Source of the DNA: Pseudomonadota bacterium
GTDB taxonomy: Bacteria > Pseudomonadota > Gammaproteobacteria > Steroidobacterales > Steroidobacteraceae
NCBI GenBank assembly: GCA_021805865.1
Contig: JAJZDX010000010.1
Location: forward strand, 62,001 to 126,000
Direction of reading: 5' to 3'
DNA length: 64,000 bases
Positions 53,445 through 62,269 of the stretch are shown here, one piece after another. Both the position numbers and the translations under genes were made by a program. The first letter of the stretch is position 1, and each line of letters opens with the position of its first letter. Under the pieces are notes generated by a model. The model did not search any database and had not been told where the DNA came from. It saw only the letters and a list, made by a program, of their open reading frames with translations.

Positions 53445-54260
53445 ATGACTCATCCGAAACCTTCCGGCCTCATCACCATCACCACGGACTTCGGCCATCA
53501 GGGGCCGTTCGTCGGGGTCATGAAGGGGCGCATCCTCGGCCGCTTCCCGCAGGCGCGCCTGGTGGATCTCACGCACGAGATCCTGGTGCACTGGCCGGCC
53601 GAGGCCGGTTTCTGGCTCTCCAGGGCGTTTGACTACTTCCCGCCCGGCACGGTGCACGTGGCCGTGGTGGACCCGGGCGTGGGCACTTCGCGGGATATTC
53701 TCGTGGTGAGCGCGGCGGGCCATCTGTTCACCGCCCCGGACAATGGCCTGCTGGCCCCCATCGTGGCCCGCCACCCCCCGGCCGAGATCGTGCGGTTGCG
53801 CGCCGAAGGCCTGGCCCTGCTCAAGGTTCAGCACGCCAGCGCCACCTTCCATGGCCGGGATATTTTCGCGCCCATCGCCGCTGAGCTCGCTTCGGGGCGC
53901 TGCCGCTTGCACGAGCTCGGCGAGCCGGCGCAAGCGGATTCCCTGGTACCGGCCTGGGTCGAGGAGCCGCTCATCGAGCCCGCCTGCGTCACCGGTCTGG
54001 TCATCACGATCGACCACTTCGGCAATCTGATCACCAATATCGAGGCCTCCCTCATCGAGCGCTTCCGTTTGCCGCTGGTCCATGCAGGCCATCATGCCGT
54101 GCCGTTGCTGCGCACGTACGGGGATACCCGCCCGGGTCAGTACCTGGCGCTGGTCAATTCCTTCGGGGTGGTGGAGATCGCGCGAGCCGAGCAGAGCGCC
54201 GCCGAGGGCCTGGGGTTGGGCCGGGGCGCGCCGGTCATCGTACGGGACAGGATAAAGTAA
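53445..54260 (+). CDS. SAM hydrolase/SAM-dependent halogenase-like protein (DUF62)
   Basis: A 271-residue protein starting MTHPKPSGLITITTDFG. Family motifs: TTDFGHQGPFVGVMKG, VDLTHEILVHWPAEAGFWL, VHVAVVDPGVGTSRDILVV, FTAPDNGLLAPI, TFHGRDIFAPIAAELASG and ITIDHFGNLITNI, followed by the NSFGVVEIARAEQSAAEGLGLGRGAPV end. Non-halogenase members hydrolyse S-adenosylmethionine to adenosine and methionine using a hydroxide (Asp/Arg/His triad). It is monocistronic; the 196 bp before it hold no recognisable gene. Confidence 0.88.
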   Translation: MTHPKPSGLITITTDFGHQGPFVGVMKGRILGRFPQARLVDLTHEILVHWPAEAGFWLSRAFDYFPPGTVHVAVVDPGVGTSRDILVVSAAGHLFTAPDNGLLAPIVARHPPAEIVRLRAEGLALLKVQHASATFHGRDIFAPIAAELASGRCRLHELGEPAQADSLVPAWVEEPLIEPACVTGLVITIDHFGNLITNIEASLIERFRLPLVHAGHHAVPLLRTYGDTRPGQYLALVNSFGVVEIARAEQSAAEGLGLGRGAPVIVRDRIK

Positions 54261-54367
54261 CCCCCTGTGCCTATTGCTCCGCGGCCGAATTTCATTATAG
54301 TTCGCTGTCTTGCTGCGCGCTGAGTTCGCACTACTCTATTGATTTGACTCAGGATTTGCACCGCTAG

Positions 54368-54583
54368 ATGTCGGAACGAGACACCGAGAGCTTCGATCTC
54401 GACGAGGAATTCCTGGGCGGGGTCTCCGAGGAGAGCACCGACTATGACCGGCTGCTCGATCGGGTGGACAAGCGCCGCAATACTCCGGCCAAGCGCGGCA
54501 AAGCCGCGTGGAGCCGGCTCGAGGAAGTCCTTGCGGACAAGAAGCTCGAGAAGGATCTTCGCGATTTCGACGAAGAGCCCTAG
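54368..54583 (+). CDS. Small acidic protein, PA3496-like
   Basis: A 71-residue hydrophilic protein (MSERDTESFDLDEEFLGG...). The N-terminal half is strongly acidic; a short basic segment (DKRRNTPAKRGKAAW) is followed by SRLEEVLADKKLEKDLRDF. The end resembles the helix of the short PA3496-type proteins of gammaproteobacteria (R-R-x-I-E-x-x-x-E-x-x-x-L-x-x-E-L pattern), a family without clear function, but the match is weak. No signal peptide or membrane segment. It precedes the lysC-lysA gene by 129 bp on the same strand. Confidence 0.55.
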   Translation: MSERDTESFDLDEEFLGGVSEESTDYDRLLDRVDKRRNTPAKRGKAAWSRLEEVLADKKLEKDLRDFDEEP

Positions 54584-54712
54584 CGCTTCACCCAAGCCTA
54601 GAGCCGATTCGATCGACTTAAGAGCAGGGCGACCGAAATCCGGTACCGCCAGGGGGTCTGCTCGCCCTCAAGAGTCTGATCCGGCTACCCCGCCGGCCGG
54701 CCAGGAATACCA

Positions 54713-57292
54713 GTGACCCGCAGCGCTTCCGAGTGGATCGTCCTCAAGTTCGGGGGGACCAGCGTCTCCTCGCTCGCCAACTGGCGCAATATCGCCCGGG
54801 TGGCCTCCGACCGGGCGCGCGAGGGCGCTCGGGTGCTCATCGTGCACTCGGCGGTGAGCGGCATCACCGATCGCCTGGAGAGACTGCTCGATGCGGCGGG
54901 AAGCCAGACGCACGAGGAGGAGCTGCGCTTCATCGAGGAGCGCCACCTGGGTCTCGCTGCGGAGCTCGGGATTCCCTTGGGCGAGCTCTGCGAGCGCCAG
55001 CTCGCCGAGCTCAGGCAGATCGCCGCGGGTGTCGCGCTCATCGGGGAGGTGAGCGATCGCACCCGGGCGCGCGTCATGGCCTCCGGAGAGCTGATGGCCA
55101 CCGATCTCGGTGCGCGCTTCCTGCGCTCGCAGAGCCTCGAGGCCGAGTGGGCCGATGCGCGCGCCATGTTGAGAGCGGAGGAGCAAGCCAGTGCATCGGC
55201 CAAGGCGAGCGTGCTCTCCGCGGTGTGCAATTTCGCGCCCGATCGCGCACTCGAGCAGCACCTGCACGCGATGGCCCCGATCGTGGTGACGCAGGGGTTC
55301 ATTGCGAGTGATCCCGACGGCAATACCGTGCTGCTCGGGCGAGGCGGGTCGGATACCTCCGGGGCGTACTTCGCCGCAAAGCTGCGCGCGCAGCGGCTGG
55401 AGATCTGGACCGACGTGCCGGGCCTGTTCAGCGCCAACCCGCGCGCGACGCCGACGGCGCGGCTGCTGCGCGCGCTGCATTACGACGAAGCGCAGGAGAT
55501 CGCCACCAGCGGCGCCAAGGTGCTGCACCCGCGCTGCATCCTGCCGGTGCGCCAGTACGGCATTCCGCTGCACGTGTACGCCACGCAGGCCCCGGAGCTC
55601 GAGGGCACGGTGCTCTCGGCCGAAGGCGACGACACGGCGCAGGTGAAGGCGGTGTGCACCAAGAAGGGCATCACGCTGGTCTCGCTCGAGAGCCCCGGAA
55701 TGTGGCATCAGGTGGGCTTTCTCGCCGATGCCTTCCAGGTCTTCAAGCGCCACGGCATGTCGATCGACCTGGTCTCGACCTCCGAGACCAACGTCACCGT
55801 GTCGCTCGATCCGGCCGCCAACACCCTGGATGCGGCTTTGCTCAACGCCCTGGTGAGCGATCTGTCGCGCCTGTGCCGCGTGCAGCTGATCGGCCCGTGC
55901 GCCTCGGTGAGCCTGGTCGGGCGCAACATCCGCGCAATCCTGCACCAGCTCGGCGGAGCGTTCGAGTTCTTCGAGGAGCAGAAGATCTACCTGGTGAGCC
56001 AGGCGGCCAATGATCTCAACTTCACGTTCGTGGTCGATGAAGCCCAGGGCGACCGCCTCGTGGATCAGCTGCACGAGCTGCTGATTCGCCCGGTGGCGGG
56101 CGATCGCGTGCTCGGGCCGACTTGGGAGCAGCTGTTCGCCGGAACGGCGCCCGCCGCGGCGCCGTCCCCACCGTGGTGGCGCGAGCATCACGTGCGGTTG
56201 GTCGCGGCGCTCGGAAAGCGCGACTGCGCGTATGTCTACCACCTCGACAGCGTGCGGGCTCGGGCGAGGGCGCTGCGCACGATGGGCTCGGTGGCGCGCG
56301 TGCACTACGCCATGAAGGCCAATCCGCATCCCGAGGTGCTGCGTGCCGTCCGGCAGGAGGGCATCGAGCTCGAGTGTGTCTCGCGCGGGGAGCTCGAGCG
56401 CGTGCTCGAATTGTTCCCGGACTCCGATCCGCGCCGAGTGCTGTACACGCCGAATTTCGCATCGCGGGAGGAATACCGCTGGGCGCTCGAGCGCGGCGCG
56501 CAGCTGACGGTCGACAACCTGCACGTGCTGGAATGGGAGGATCTGCTGCGGGGCCGGGAGATCCTCGTGCGGGTCGACACCGGTGTGGGTGCCGGCCACC
56601 ACCATCATGTGCGCACGGCCGGGGCGCATGCGAAATTCGGGGTGCCGGTCGCCGACCTCGAGCGCTTCGCGCGCGAAGCGCAGCGCCGTGGCGTGCGCAT
56701 CGTGGGCCTGCAGGCGCACGTGGGCAGCGGGATCTTCGATGTGAGGACCTGGGAGCACACCGCACGCCAGCTTGCCGGGCTCGCCCGGCATCTCGGGGAG
56801 GTGCGTGTCATCGACATCGGCGGGGGGCTGGGCGTGCCGGAGCGGAGCGAACAGCGTGAGCTCGACCTCGGCAAGCTCGACACGCTGCTCGCCGCCGTGC
56901 GGGCCGAGTATCCGCAGCTCGAGATCTGGATGGAGCCCGGGCGGTACCTTTCGGGGCCCGCCGGCGTGCTGCTCGCCCGTGTCACCCAGGTCAAGGCGAA
57001 GGGGCAGGTGCGCTACGTGGGGGTGGCGACCGGCATGAACTCCTTGATCCGGCCGGCGCTCTATGGGGCATACCATGAGATCGTCAATCTCACCCGTCTC
57101 GCGGAGCCGGCCAGCGAGGTGGTCAATGTCGTCGGTCCGATCTGCGAAAGCGCCGACGTGCTCGGCCACGATCGCCTCCTGCCGCCGACACTCGAGGGGG
57201 ATGTGCTCCTCATCGCCAACGCCGGGGCGTATGGTCGCGCCATGAGCTCGCACTACAATCTGCGCGATCCGGCCGAGGAGATCGTTCTCTGA
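54713..57292 (+). CDS. lysC-lysA: Bifunctional aspartate kinase/diaminopimelate decarboxylase
   Basis: An 859-residue fusion of the first and last enzymes of lysine synthesis, GTG start with AGGA upstream. Residues 1-300 are the kinase (VLKFGGTSVSS, VLIVHSAVSGITDRL, GRGGSDTSGAYFAAKL, IWTDVPGLFSANPR), 310-470 its ACT domains (ITLVSLESPGMWHQVGFLADAF, VSLVGRNIRAILHQ), and about 495-859 the PLP decarboxylase (HYAMKANPHP with Lys535, VGSGIFDV, WMEPGRYLSGPAG, ICESADVLGHDR, ANAGAYGRAMSSHYN). Such fusions are known from Xanthomonadaceae and relatives. Because the ACT domains remain, feedback control by lysine is likely. It overlaps the PBP1b start, linking DAP/lysine supply and cell-wall synthesis. 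Confidence 0.95.
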   Translation: MTRSASEWIVLKFGGTSVSSLANWRNIARVASDRAREGARVLIVHSAVSGITDRLERLLDAAGSQTHEEELRFIEERHLGLAAELGIPLGELCERQLAELRQIAAGVALIGEVSDRTRARVMASGELMATDLGARFLRSQSLEAEWADARAMLRAEEQASASAKASVLSAVCNFAPDRALEQHLHAMAPIVVTQGFIASDPDGNTVLLGRGGSDTSGAYFAAKLRAQRLEIWTDVPGLFSANPRATPTARLLRALHYDEAQEIATSGAKVLHPRCILPVRQYGIPLHVYATQAPELEGTVLSAEGDDTAQVKAVCTKKGITLVSLESPGMWHQVGFLADAFQVFKRHGMSIDLVSTSETNVTVSLDPAANTLDAALLNALVSDLSRLCRVQLIGPCASVSLVGRNIRAILHQLGGAFEFFEEQKIYLVSQAANDLNFTFVVDEAQGDRLVDQLHELLIRPVAGDRVLGPTWEQLFAGTAPAAAPSPPWWREHHVRLVAALGKRDCAYVYHLDSVRARARALRTMGSVARVHYAMKANPHPEVLRAVRQEGIELECVSRGELERVLELFPDSDPRRVLYTPNFASREEYRWALERGAQLTVDNLHVLEWEDLLRGREILVRVDTGVGAGHHHHVRTAGAHAKFGVPVADLERFAREAQRRGVRIVGLQAHVGSGIFDVRTWEHTARQLAGLARHLGEVRVIDIGGGLGVPERSEQRELDLGKLDTLLAAVRAEYPQLEIWMEPGRYLSGPAGVLLARVTQVKAKGQVRYVGVATGMNSLIRPALYGAYHEIVNLTRLAEPASEVVNVVGPICESADVLGHDRLLPPTLEGDVLLIANAGAYGRAMSSHYNLRDPAEEIVL
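57275..57280 (+). promoter_or_regulatory. Ribosome binding site pointing to a CTG start of PBP1b
   Basis: GAGGAG lies inside the end of lysC-lysA, 8 bases before CTG (57289-57291), which overlaps the TGA stop as CTGA. No ATG, GTG or TTG is in frame between here and the GTG at 57394, which would cut into the membrane helix. Confidence 0.6.
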
Positions 57293-59601
57293 AGCGGGGG
57301 AGCCAACGCAGGGCGCCGAGAAAATCCTCCAGCGGCGGCCGGCGCTCCCCGAAACGCCCCTGGCGCAGGCGGCTGCTCGGGGCGGGCCTCGCCGTGGCGC
57401 TGCTCGCGGCTGTCGTTTTCACCGGCTATGTGTTGTATCTCAACAGGCGGGTCACGAGCCGGTTCGAGGCGCTGCACTGGACGCTGCCGGCCCGTGTGTA
57501 CGCCGCTCCGATGCAGCTGTACGCGGGACTGCCGCTCACCGAGGGGCAATTCGAGCATGAGCTGAGGCGCCTCTCCTACCGTCCGGTGGCGCGGCTTCAG
57601 GGGCCCGGGACCTATCGCGCCGGGGCCGGGCGGGTCGCCGTGATGCTGCGTCCCGCGCAGTTCGCCGACCGCGCCCGCGGGCAGATGCTCCTCACGGTGA
57701 CCTTCGGCCCGGCCGGCATCGCGGGCCTGAGCGAGGGTGCGGGCCGGCAGGTCCCGGTGATCCGCCTCGATCCGCTGCTCATCGGCAGCATCTTCCCGAG
57801 CGACGGGGTGGATCGCATCGTCGTCAGCCCGAAGCAGGTCCCGCCGCTGCTGCCGGCTGCGCTGAAAGCGGTCGAGGACCGCACCTTCGATACCAACTGG
57901 GGCATCGATCCGGCGGCCATCCTGCGCTCGGCATGGGTCGATCTGCTCGCCCACCGCTACCAGGAGGGCGCCAGCACCCTGACACAACAGCTGGTGCGCA
58001 GCTACTTTCTCAACGACCGGCGGACCCTGTGGCGAAAGCTGCGCGAGGCCATCATGGCGGTCTCGCTGACCCTGCATTTCAGCAAGGCGTCCATCATGAA
58101 CGCCTACCTCAACGAGATCTTTCTCGGTCAGGACGGCAGCCGCTCCATCCACGGCTTCGGGCTCGCGAGCGAGTTCTACTTCGGCGAGCCGCTCGCGGAG
58201 CTCGATCTGCCGCAGATCGCCACCCTGGTGGCCATCGTGCGGGGACCTACGTATTACGACCCGCGCGTCCATCCGCATCGCGCGCTGGCACGGCGCGACA
58301 GGGTGCTCGGCATCCTGGCCCGCCAAGGCATCGTCACCCGGGCGCAGGCCGAGGCGGCGATCCGCCGGCCGCTCGGCGTGACGCCTCTCGCCTCCGGCGC
58401 CTACTACCCGGCCTATATGGACCTGGTGCGCCAGACGCTCAAGCGCGACTACCCGGAGCGGGAGCTGACGGAGGCGGGCTTGAGGATCTACACCAGCCTC
58501 GATCCGAGAGTGCAGGAGATCGCCCAGAAGGCGCTCGATGCGGAGCTGCACCGTCTGGATCCCCGTCATCACCGCCCGCATGAGCGGTTGCAGGGAGCGG
58601 TGGTGGTCACCTCGCCTCAGACGGGCGACGTGCTGGCGATCGTCGGCGGGCGCGACGGCGACTACGATGGCTTCAACCGCGCGCTGTATGCACGCCGCTC
58701 CATCGGCTCGACGGTCAAGCCGTTCATCTACCTGACGGCGCTCGAGACAGGCGACTACAATCCGGCCACCATCATCGAGGACGAGCCGGTCGCCGTCAGA
58801 CTGGGCGCGGGCCGGTACTGGCGTCCGAGGGATTACACACGCGTCGATCTCGGGCCGGTGCCCCTGGTGCGCGCGCTCGCCGACTCTCTGAATGACGCCA
58901 CGGTGAGGCTCGGCATGGGGATCGGCCTCTCCAGGGTGGCCGATACCCTCGAGCGCTTCGGTCTCACCGAGCGGATCGATGAGGTGCCGGCGATGCTCCT
59001 CGGGGCGAGCGACCTGTCGCCGTTCGAGCTCGCGCAGCTGTACAACGGGCTGGCCGACGGAGGGTTTCGCACGCCGCTGCGGGCCGTGCAGGCGGTGGTC
59101 AGCGCCGAGGGCAGGCCGCTGAAGGCGTTTCCGGTGCGGGTGACGCAAGTGGCGCCGCCCGCCGACGTTTACCAGGTCACCACCATGATGGAGCAGGTGC
59201 TGAACAAAGGCACGGGAACTGCCGCGCTCGGCATCCTGCCGCCGGGCCTCACGACCGCAGGCAAGACGGGCACCTCCCAGAACGATCGGGACAGCTGGTT
59301 CGCGGGATTCTCGGGCAGCGATCTGGTGGTCGCCTGGGTCGGATATGATCACGATCAGCCGACCGGCCTCACCGGCTCGATGGGGGCGTTGCCGGTCTGG
59401 GCGCACATCATGGCTTCGATCGGCACGCTGCCGCTCAGCATGCCACCGCCTGAGAGTCTCACCGACACGTGGATCGACTTTGCCACCGGACTTCAAACGA
59501 CCCCGGCTTGCGATGCAGACAACGCGGTCGAGGTCGCTGTGCCGCAGGGCACGCAGTTGCCCGCGATGGGCGGCTGCGGCCTGGGTGAAGGTCTTCTGTG
59601 A
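57289..59601 (+). CDS. mrcB: Penicillin-binding protein 1b (bifunctional transglycosylase/transpeptidase)
   Basis: A 770-residue class A PBP. The track begins at GTG 57394, but the frame is open upstream and a CTG overlapping the previous stop has a good ribosome site; that start restores the basic cytoplasmic tail (KRGSQRRAPRKSS...) and the full membrane helix GAGLAVALLAAVVFTGYVLYL. A UB2H-like region (LPLTEGQFEHELRRLSYRPV) precedes the transglycosylase motifs EDRTFDTNWG (Asn where His is usual), GASTLTQQL, RKLRE and KASIMNAYLN. The transpeptidase has STVK with Ser474, SLN and KTGTS. It polymerises and cross-links peptidoglycan and is coupled to the lipoprotein gene that follows. Confidence 0.92.
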   Translation: MKRGSQRRAPRKSSSGGRRSPKRPWRRRLLGAGLAVALLAAVVFTGYVLYLNRRVTSRFEALHWTLPARVYAAPMQLYAGLPLTEGQFEHELRRLSYRPVARLQGPGTYRAGAGRVAVMLRPAQFADRARGQMLLTVTFGPAGIAGLSEGAGRQVPVIRLDPLLIGSIFPSDGVDRIVVSPKQVPPLLPAALKAVEDRTFDTNWGIDPAAILRSAWVDLLAHRYQEGASTLTQQLVRSYFLNDRRTLWRKLREAIMAVSLTLHFSKASIMNAYLNEIFLGQDGSRSIHGFGLASEFYFGEPLAELDLPQIATLVAIVRGPTYYDPRVHPHRALARRDRVLGILARQGIVTRAQAEAAIRRPLGVTPLASGAYYPAYMDLVRQTLKRDYPERELTEAGLRIYTSLDPRVQEIAQKALDAELHRLDPRHHRPHERLQGAVVVTSPQTGDVLAIVGGRDGDYDGFNRALYARRSIGSTVKPFIYLTALETGDYNPATIIEDEPVAVRLGAGRYWRPRDYTRVDLGPVPLVRALADSLNDATVRLGMGIGLSRVADTLERFGLTERIDEVPAMLLGASDLSPFELAQLYNGLADGGFRTPLRAVQAVVSAEGRPLKAFPVRVTQVAPPADVYQVTTMMEQVLNKGTGTAALGILPPGLTTAGKTGTSQNDRDSWFAGFSGSDLVVAWVGYDHDQPTGLTGSMGALPVWAHIMASIGTLPLSMPPPESLTDTWIDFATGLQTTPACDADNAVEVAVPQGTQLPAMGGCGLGEGLL

Positions 59602-60155
59602 ATCGCAACTTTCGCACCGCCCTGGCGGCGGTCCCACTGGTGACGGCGGCCGTGCTGTCGGGATGCACCGTCTACGGTCCGCCCCTGGCCACCCGTCCCT
59701 CCGGGCCGGGGCCCTCATCGGCCCGGAGGGGCGTGATTCAACAGCCGCCCGCTGCGGGGCAGCCGGTGTCGCCTCTGCAATCGACGCCCGCTCCCGTGGC
59801 GCCGGCCGCCGCGCGGCATTTCAAGCTGAGCCCGCCCGCTGCGGCGCTGGTGAGCATCGCGCAGGCGCAGGAGCGCGGCGGCAACTACGGACTGGCGCAG
59901 CAGACGCTGGAGCGGGCGCTGTCGATCGAGCCGCGCAATCCCCTGGTGTGGGTCGTGCTCGGAAAGGAGAGCCTCGCGGCCGGCAATCCCGCCCAGGCCT
60001 ACGGCATGGCGCGCAAGGCGTTGTATCTTGCCGGCGGCGCCCCGGACGTGCAGGCCTCCGCCTGGGGGCTGATCGCCGCGGCGCTGCGCGCGCAGGGGCG
60101 CAACCAGGCCGCGGTGGCCGCCGAGCGCAAGGCGGCCGAGCTCTTTCCCCAGTGA
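59598..60155 (+). CDS. TPR outer-membrane lipoprotein, LpoP-like PBP1b activator
   Basis: A 185-residue lipoprotein with a GTG start overlapping the mrcB stop (GTGA). The signal is LAAVPLVTAAVLSGC; a Pro/Ala/Ser-rich tether (residues ~25-75) leads to a compact TPR region: ALVSIAQAQERGGNYGLAQQTLERALSIEPRNPLVWVVLGKESLAAGNPAQAYGMARKAL. In Pseudomonas aeruginosa the PBP1b activator LpoP is a TPR lipoprotein encoded beside the PBP1b gene, so by position and architecture this is the equivalent. Activation itself is inferred. Confidence 0.8.
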   Translation: MNRNFRTALAAVPLVTAAVLSGCTVYGPPLATRPSGPGPSSARRGVIQQPPAAGQPVSPLQSTPAPVAPAAARHFKLSPPAAALVSIAQAQERGGNYGLAQQTLERALSIEPRNPLVWVVLGKESLAAGNPAQAYGMARKALYLAGGAPDVQASAWGLIAAALRAQGRNQAAVAAERKAAELFPQ

Positions 60156-60169
60156 GCGCCTGCCGGCGC
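60156..60169. terminator. Short hairpin between convergent lpoP-like and acyl-CoA reductase genes
   Basis: GCGCC-TGCC-GGCGC in the 22-bp convergent gap. The stem is short and no T-run follows, so termination is uncertain. Confidence 0.25.
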
Positions 60170-60177
60170 CTGGGCGC

Positions 60178-62157
60178 TCAGCGGTGCGAGCCGTGCAGCA
60201 GGGCCGCGAAAGCCGCCGCCTCCGGCGCCAGACTCGCCTCGGCCCCGGGCGGACCGCCGGCCGCCTCCGACTCGGGAAACAGCCGGTAGCTCTCGCTCAT
60301 GACGGCGCGGCCAATCTCGGGGGCGAGCGCCTCGATGAGCTGCGCAAGCCTGCCGCGAGGGGTCGCCAGGCGTACGGGGCGGCGCATGAGCGCCTCGCAG
60401 ACGATGTCGGCGGCCTGCTCCGGCTCGAGCAGCGGGAAGCGTTGATACACGCGGGTTGGGGCTACCATGCCCGTGTGCACGAGCGGCATATTGATCACGG
60501 TGAAGTGCACGCCCCGGTCGCGGAACTCGGCGGCGGCGCAGCGGGTGAAGGCCTCGAGTGCCGCCTTGGAGGCGTTGTAGGCGGCAAAGCGGGCGGCATT
60601 GCTCAGCACCCCGATGGAGGAGATGCTGATGACATGCCCCGCCCCTCGCGCGGCCATCGCCGGCAGCAGGCCGAGGGTCATGCGCACGGCGGCGAAATAG
60701 TTGATCCGCATCAGCCGCTCGTAGTCGTGAAACCGGTCATAGGTGTTCTCGACCGCCCTGCGGATCGAGCGGCCCGCATTGTTGATGAGCACATCGATGT
60801 GGGCGTGCTCGCCGAGCAGGCGCGCGATGAGCGCGGTGCCGGCTTCGGCGTCGGCGAGATCGCAGGCATAGGCGGCCACCTCTGCGCCCTCGGCGCGCAG
60901 CTGCGCGGCGGCGTCCTCGAGCTTCACCGGATCGCGCGCCACGATGATGAGCTTCGCGCCGGCGGCGGCGAGCTTCATCGCCGTCGCGCGTCCGATCCCG
61001 GAGGAGCCTCCCGTGATCAGCACCGTGGCGCCCCGAACCGCATCGGCGAGTCGGCGGCCGCCGGGGCGGTCCGGGTCGAGGTGGCGTTCCCAATAGTCCC
61101 ACAGGCGCCAGGCGTAGTCCTCGAGCGGCGGCACGCGGATCCCGGCGCGGTCGAGCAGCTCACCACCGCGGCCGGCGTCGAACGCGGTGGGATATTCGAG
61201 CAGATCGAGCGCCGATGCCGGGATGTGCTGCTCCGCGAGCGCTTCGCGCGCCATCCGCTCGAGCGGCCGCAGCGCCGCTCCGGCGGCATCCGCCGAGGCC
61301 GTGAGCGCCTCGAGTACGGCAGGCTCGATCCAGGAGGAGACCGTGGGGGCGTGCGCTGCCTCGGCAAAGAGGTTCAGCGCTTCCATGACGTGCCGGTCGC
61401 GCGGATCGGTGAGGTGAAAGCAGCGGCCATCCTCGCCGGACAGATGTGCCAGATGCTCGAGCCCCGCGGCCACGAAGTCGACCGGCACCAGGTTGATGTG
61501 CCCGCCCCGCGGCCCGATGAGCGGAATCCAGCGGGGCAGGGCATCGCGAAGGCGCTGGATGAGCTTGAAGAGGTAGTACGGACCGTCGATCTTGTCCATG
61601 ACCCCGCTCCTGGAGTCCCCGACCACCATCCCGGGACGATAGATGCGCCAGGGCACGGAGCTGGCGCGCACCAGCGCCTCCGCCTCGTGTTTGGTGCGGA
61701 AGTAGGGATGATCGAGCCCTTCGGCTTCCTCGAACATCTCCTCCGTGAACACGCCCGGGTATCGTCCCGCCACCGCGATCGAGCTCATGTGGTGGAAGCA
61801 GCCCGCGCCGAGCGCCTGCGCGAGCTCGAGCGCGTTGCGGGTGCCCAGGATGTTGGTCCGCTCGAGCGGCGCGGCCGGCGCGGCGAGGTCATAGAGCGCG
61901 CCCAGGTGAAAGAAATGCCGTATCCCGCCGCGCAGCCTCTGCTGCTCGCCCGGCGGGATGCCGAGGCGCTCGCTGCCAAGGTCTCCGGCGATCGGCACGA
62001 GAAGTTGCGCGGCCTGCCCGTAGTCGGCGCGCAGCCGCTCAAAGCGCGCCAGGGAGGCGGGCCGCACGAGCAGGTAGATCGGCTCGCCCCTCAGGGCGAG
62101 GCGCCCGATCAGCCGCCGGCCGATGAACCCGGTCCCTCCGGTGATGAAGTAGCCCAT
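60178..62157 (-). CDS. Fatty acyl-CoA reductase, Marinobacter FAR type (two Rossmann domains)
   Basis: A 659-residue enzyme (the Marinobacter enzyme has 661) from MGYFITGGTGFIGRRLIGRL. The N-terminal extended-SDR domain carries GGTGFIG, HLGALYDL, SSIAVAGRYPGVFTEEMFEEAEGLDHPYFRTKHEAE and YRPGMVVGDSRSGVMDKIDGPYYLFK; the second domain (from about residue 375) is a classical SDR with ITGGSSGIGRATA, NNAGRSIRRAVENTYDRFHDYERLM, SISSIGV and the catalytic YNASK. This two-domain layout reduces acyl-CoA to the fatty alcohol in two NADPH-dependent steps. It is divergent from the wax ester synthase at 62270, whose alcohol substrate it would provide. Confidence 0.9.
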   Translation of the reverse strand: MGYFITGGTGFIGRRLIGRLALRGEPIYLLVRPASLARFERLRADYGQAAQLLVPIAGDLGSERLGIPPGEQQRLRGGIRHFFHLGALYDLAAPAAPLERTNILGTRNALELAQALGAGCFHHMSSIAVAGRYPGVFTEEMFEEAEGLDHPYFRTKHEAEALVRASSVPWRIYRPGMVVGDSRSGVMDKIDGPYYLFKLIQRLRDALPRWIPLIGPRGGHINLVPVDFVAAGLEHLAHLSGEDGRCFHLTDPRDRHVMEALNLFAEAAHAPTVSSWIEPAVLEALTASADAAGAALRPLERMAREALAEQHIPASALDLLEYPTAFDAGRGGELLDRAGIRVPPLEDYAWRLWDYWERHLDPDRPGGRRLADAVRGATVLITGGSSGIGRATAMKLAAAGAKLIIVARDPVKLEDAAAQLRAEGAEVAAYACDLADAEAGTALIARLLGEHAHIDVLINNAGRSIRRAVENTYDRFHDYERLMRINYFAAVRMTLGLLPAMAARGAGHVISISSIGVLSNAARFAAYNASKAALEAFTRCAAAEFRDRGVHFTVINMPLVHTGMVAPTRVYQRFPLLEPEQAADIVCEALMRRPVRLATPRGRLAQLIEALAPEIGRAVMSESYRLFPESEAAGGPPGAEASLAPEAAAFAALLHGSHR

Positions 62158-62269
62158 GAGTCGAGCGCCACGCGCCACGATGATGGTACGGTATGCCCGG
62201 GAAGGGGCCGCACCCGCATCGTGGCAAACCGAGGGGCAAAGTCCGCGCGACTCGCGCGACACTAGCCCC

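Noticed and set aside
54668-57253. 861-residue minus-strand ORF
   Set aside because: Antisense shadow of lysC-lysA.
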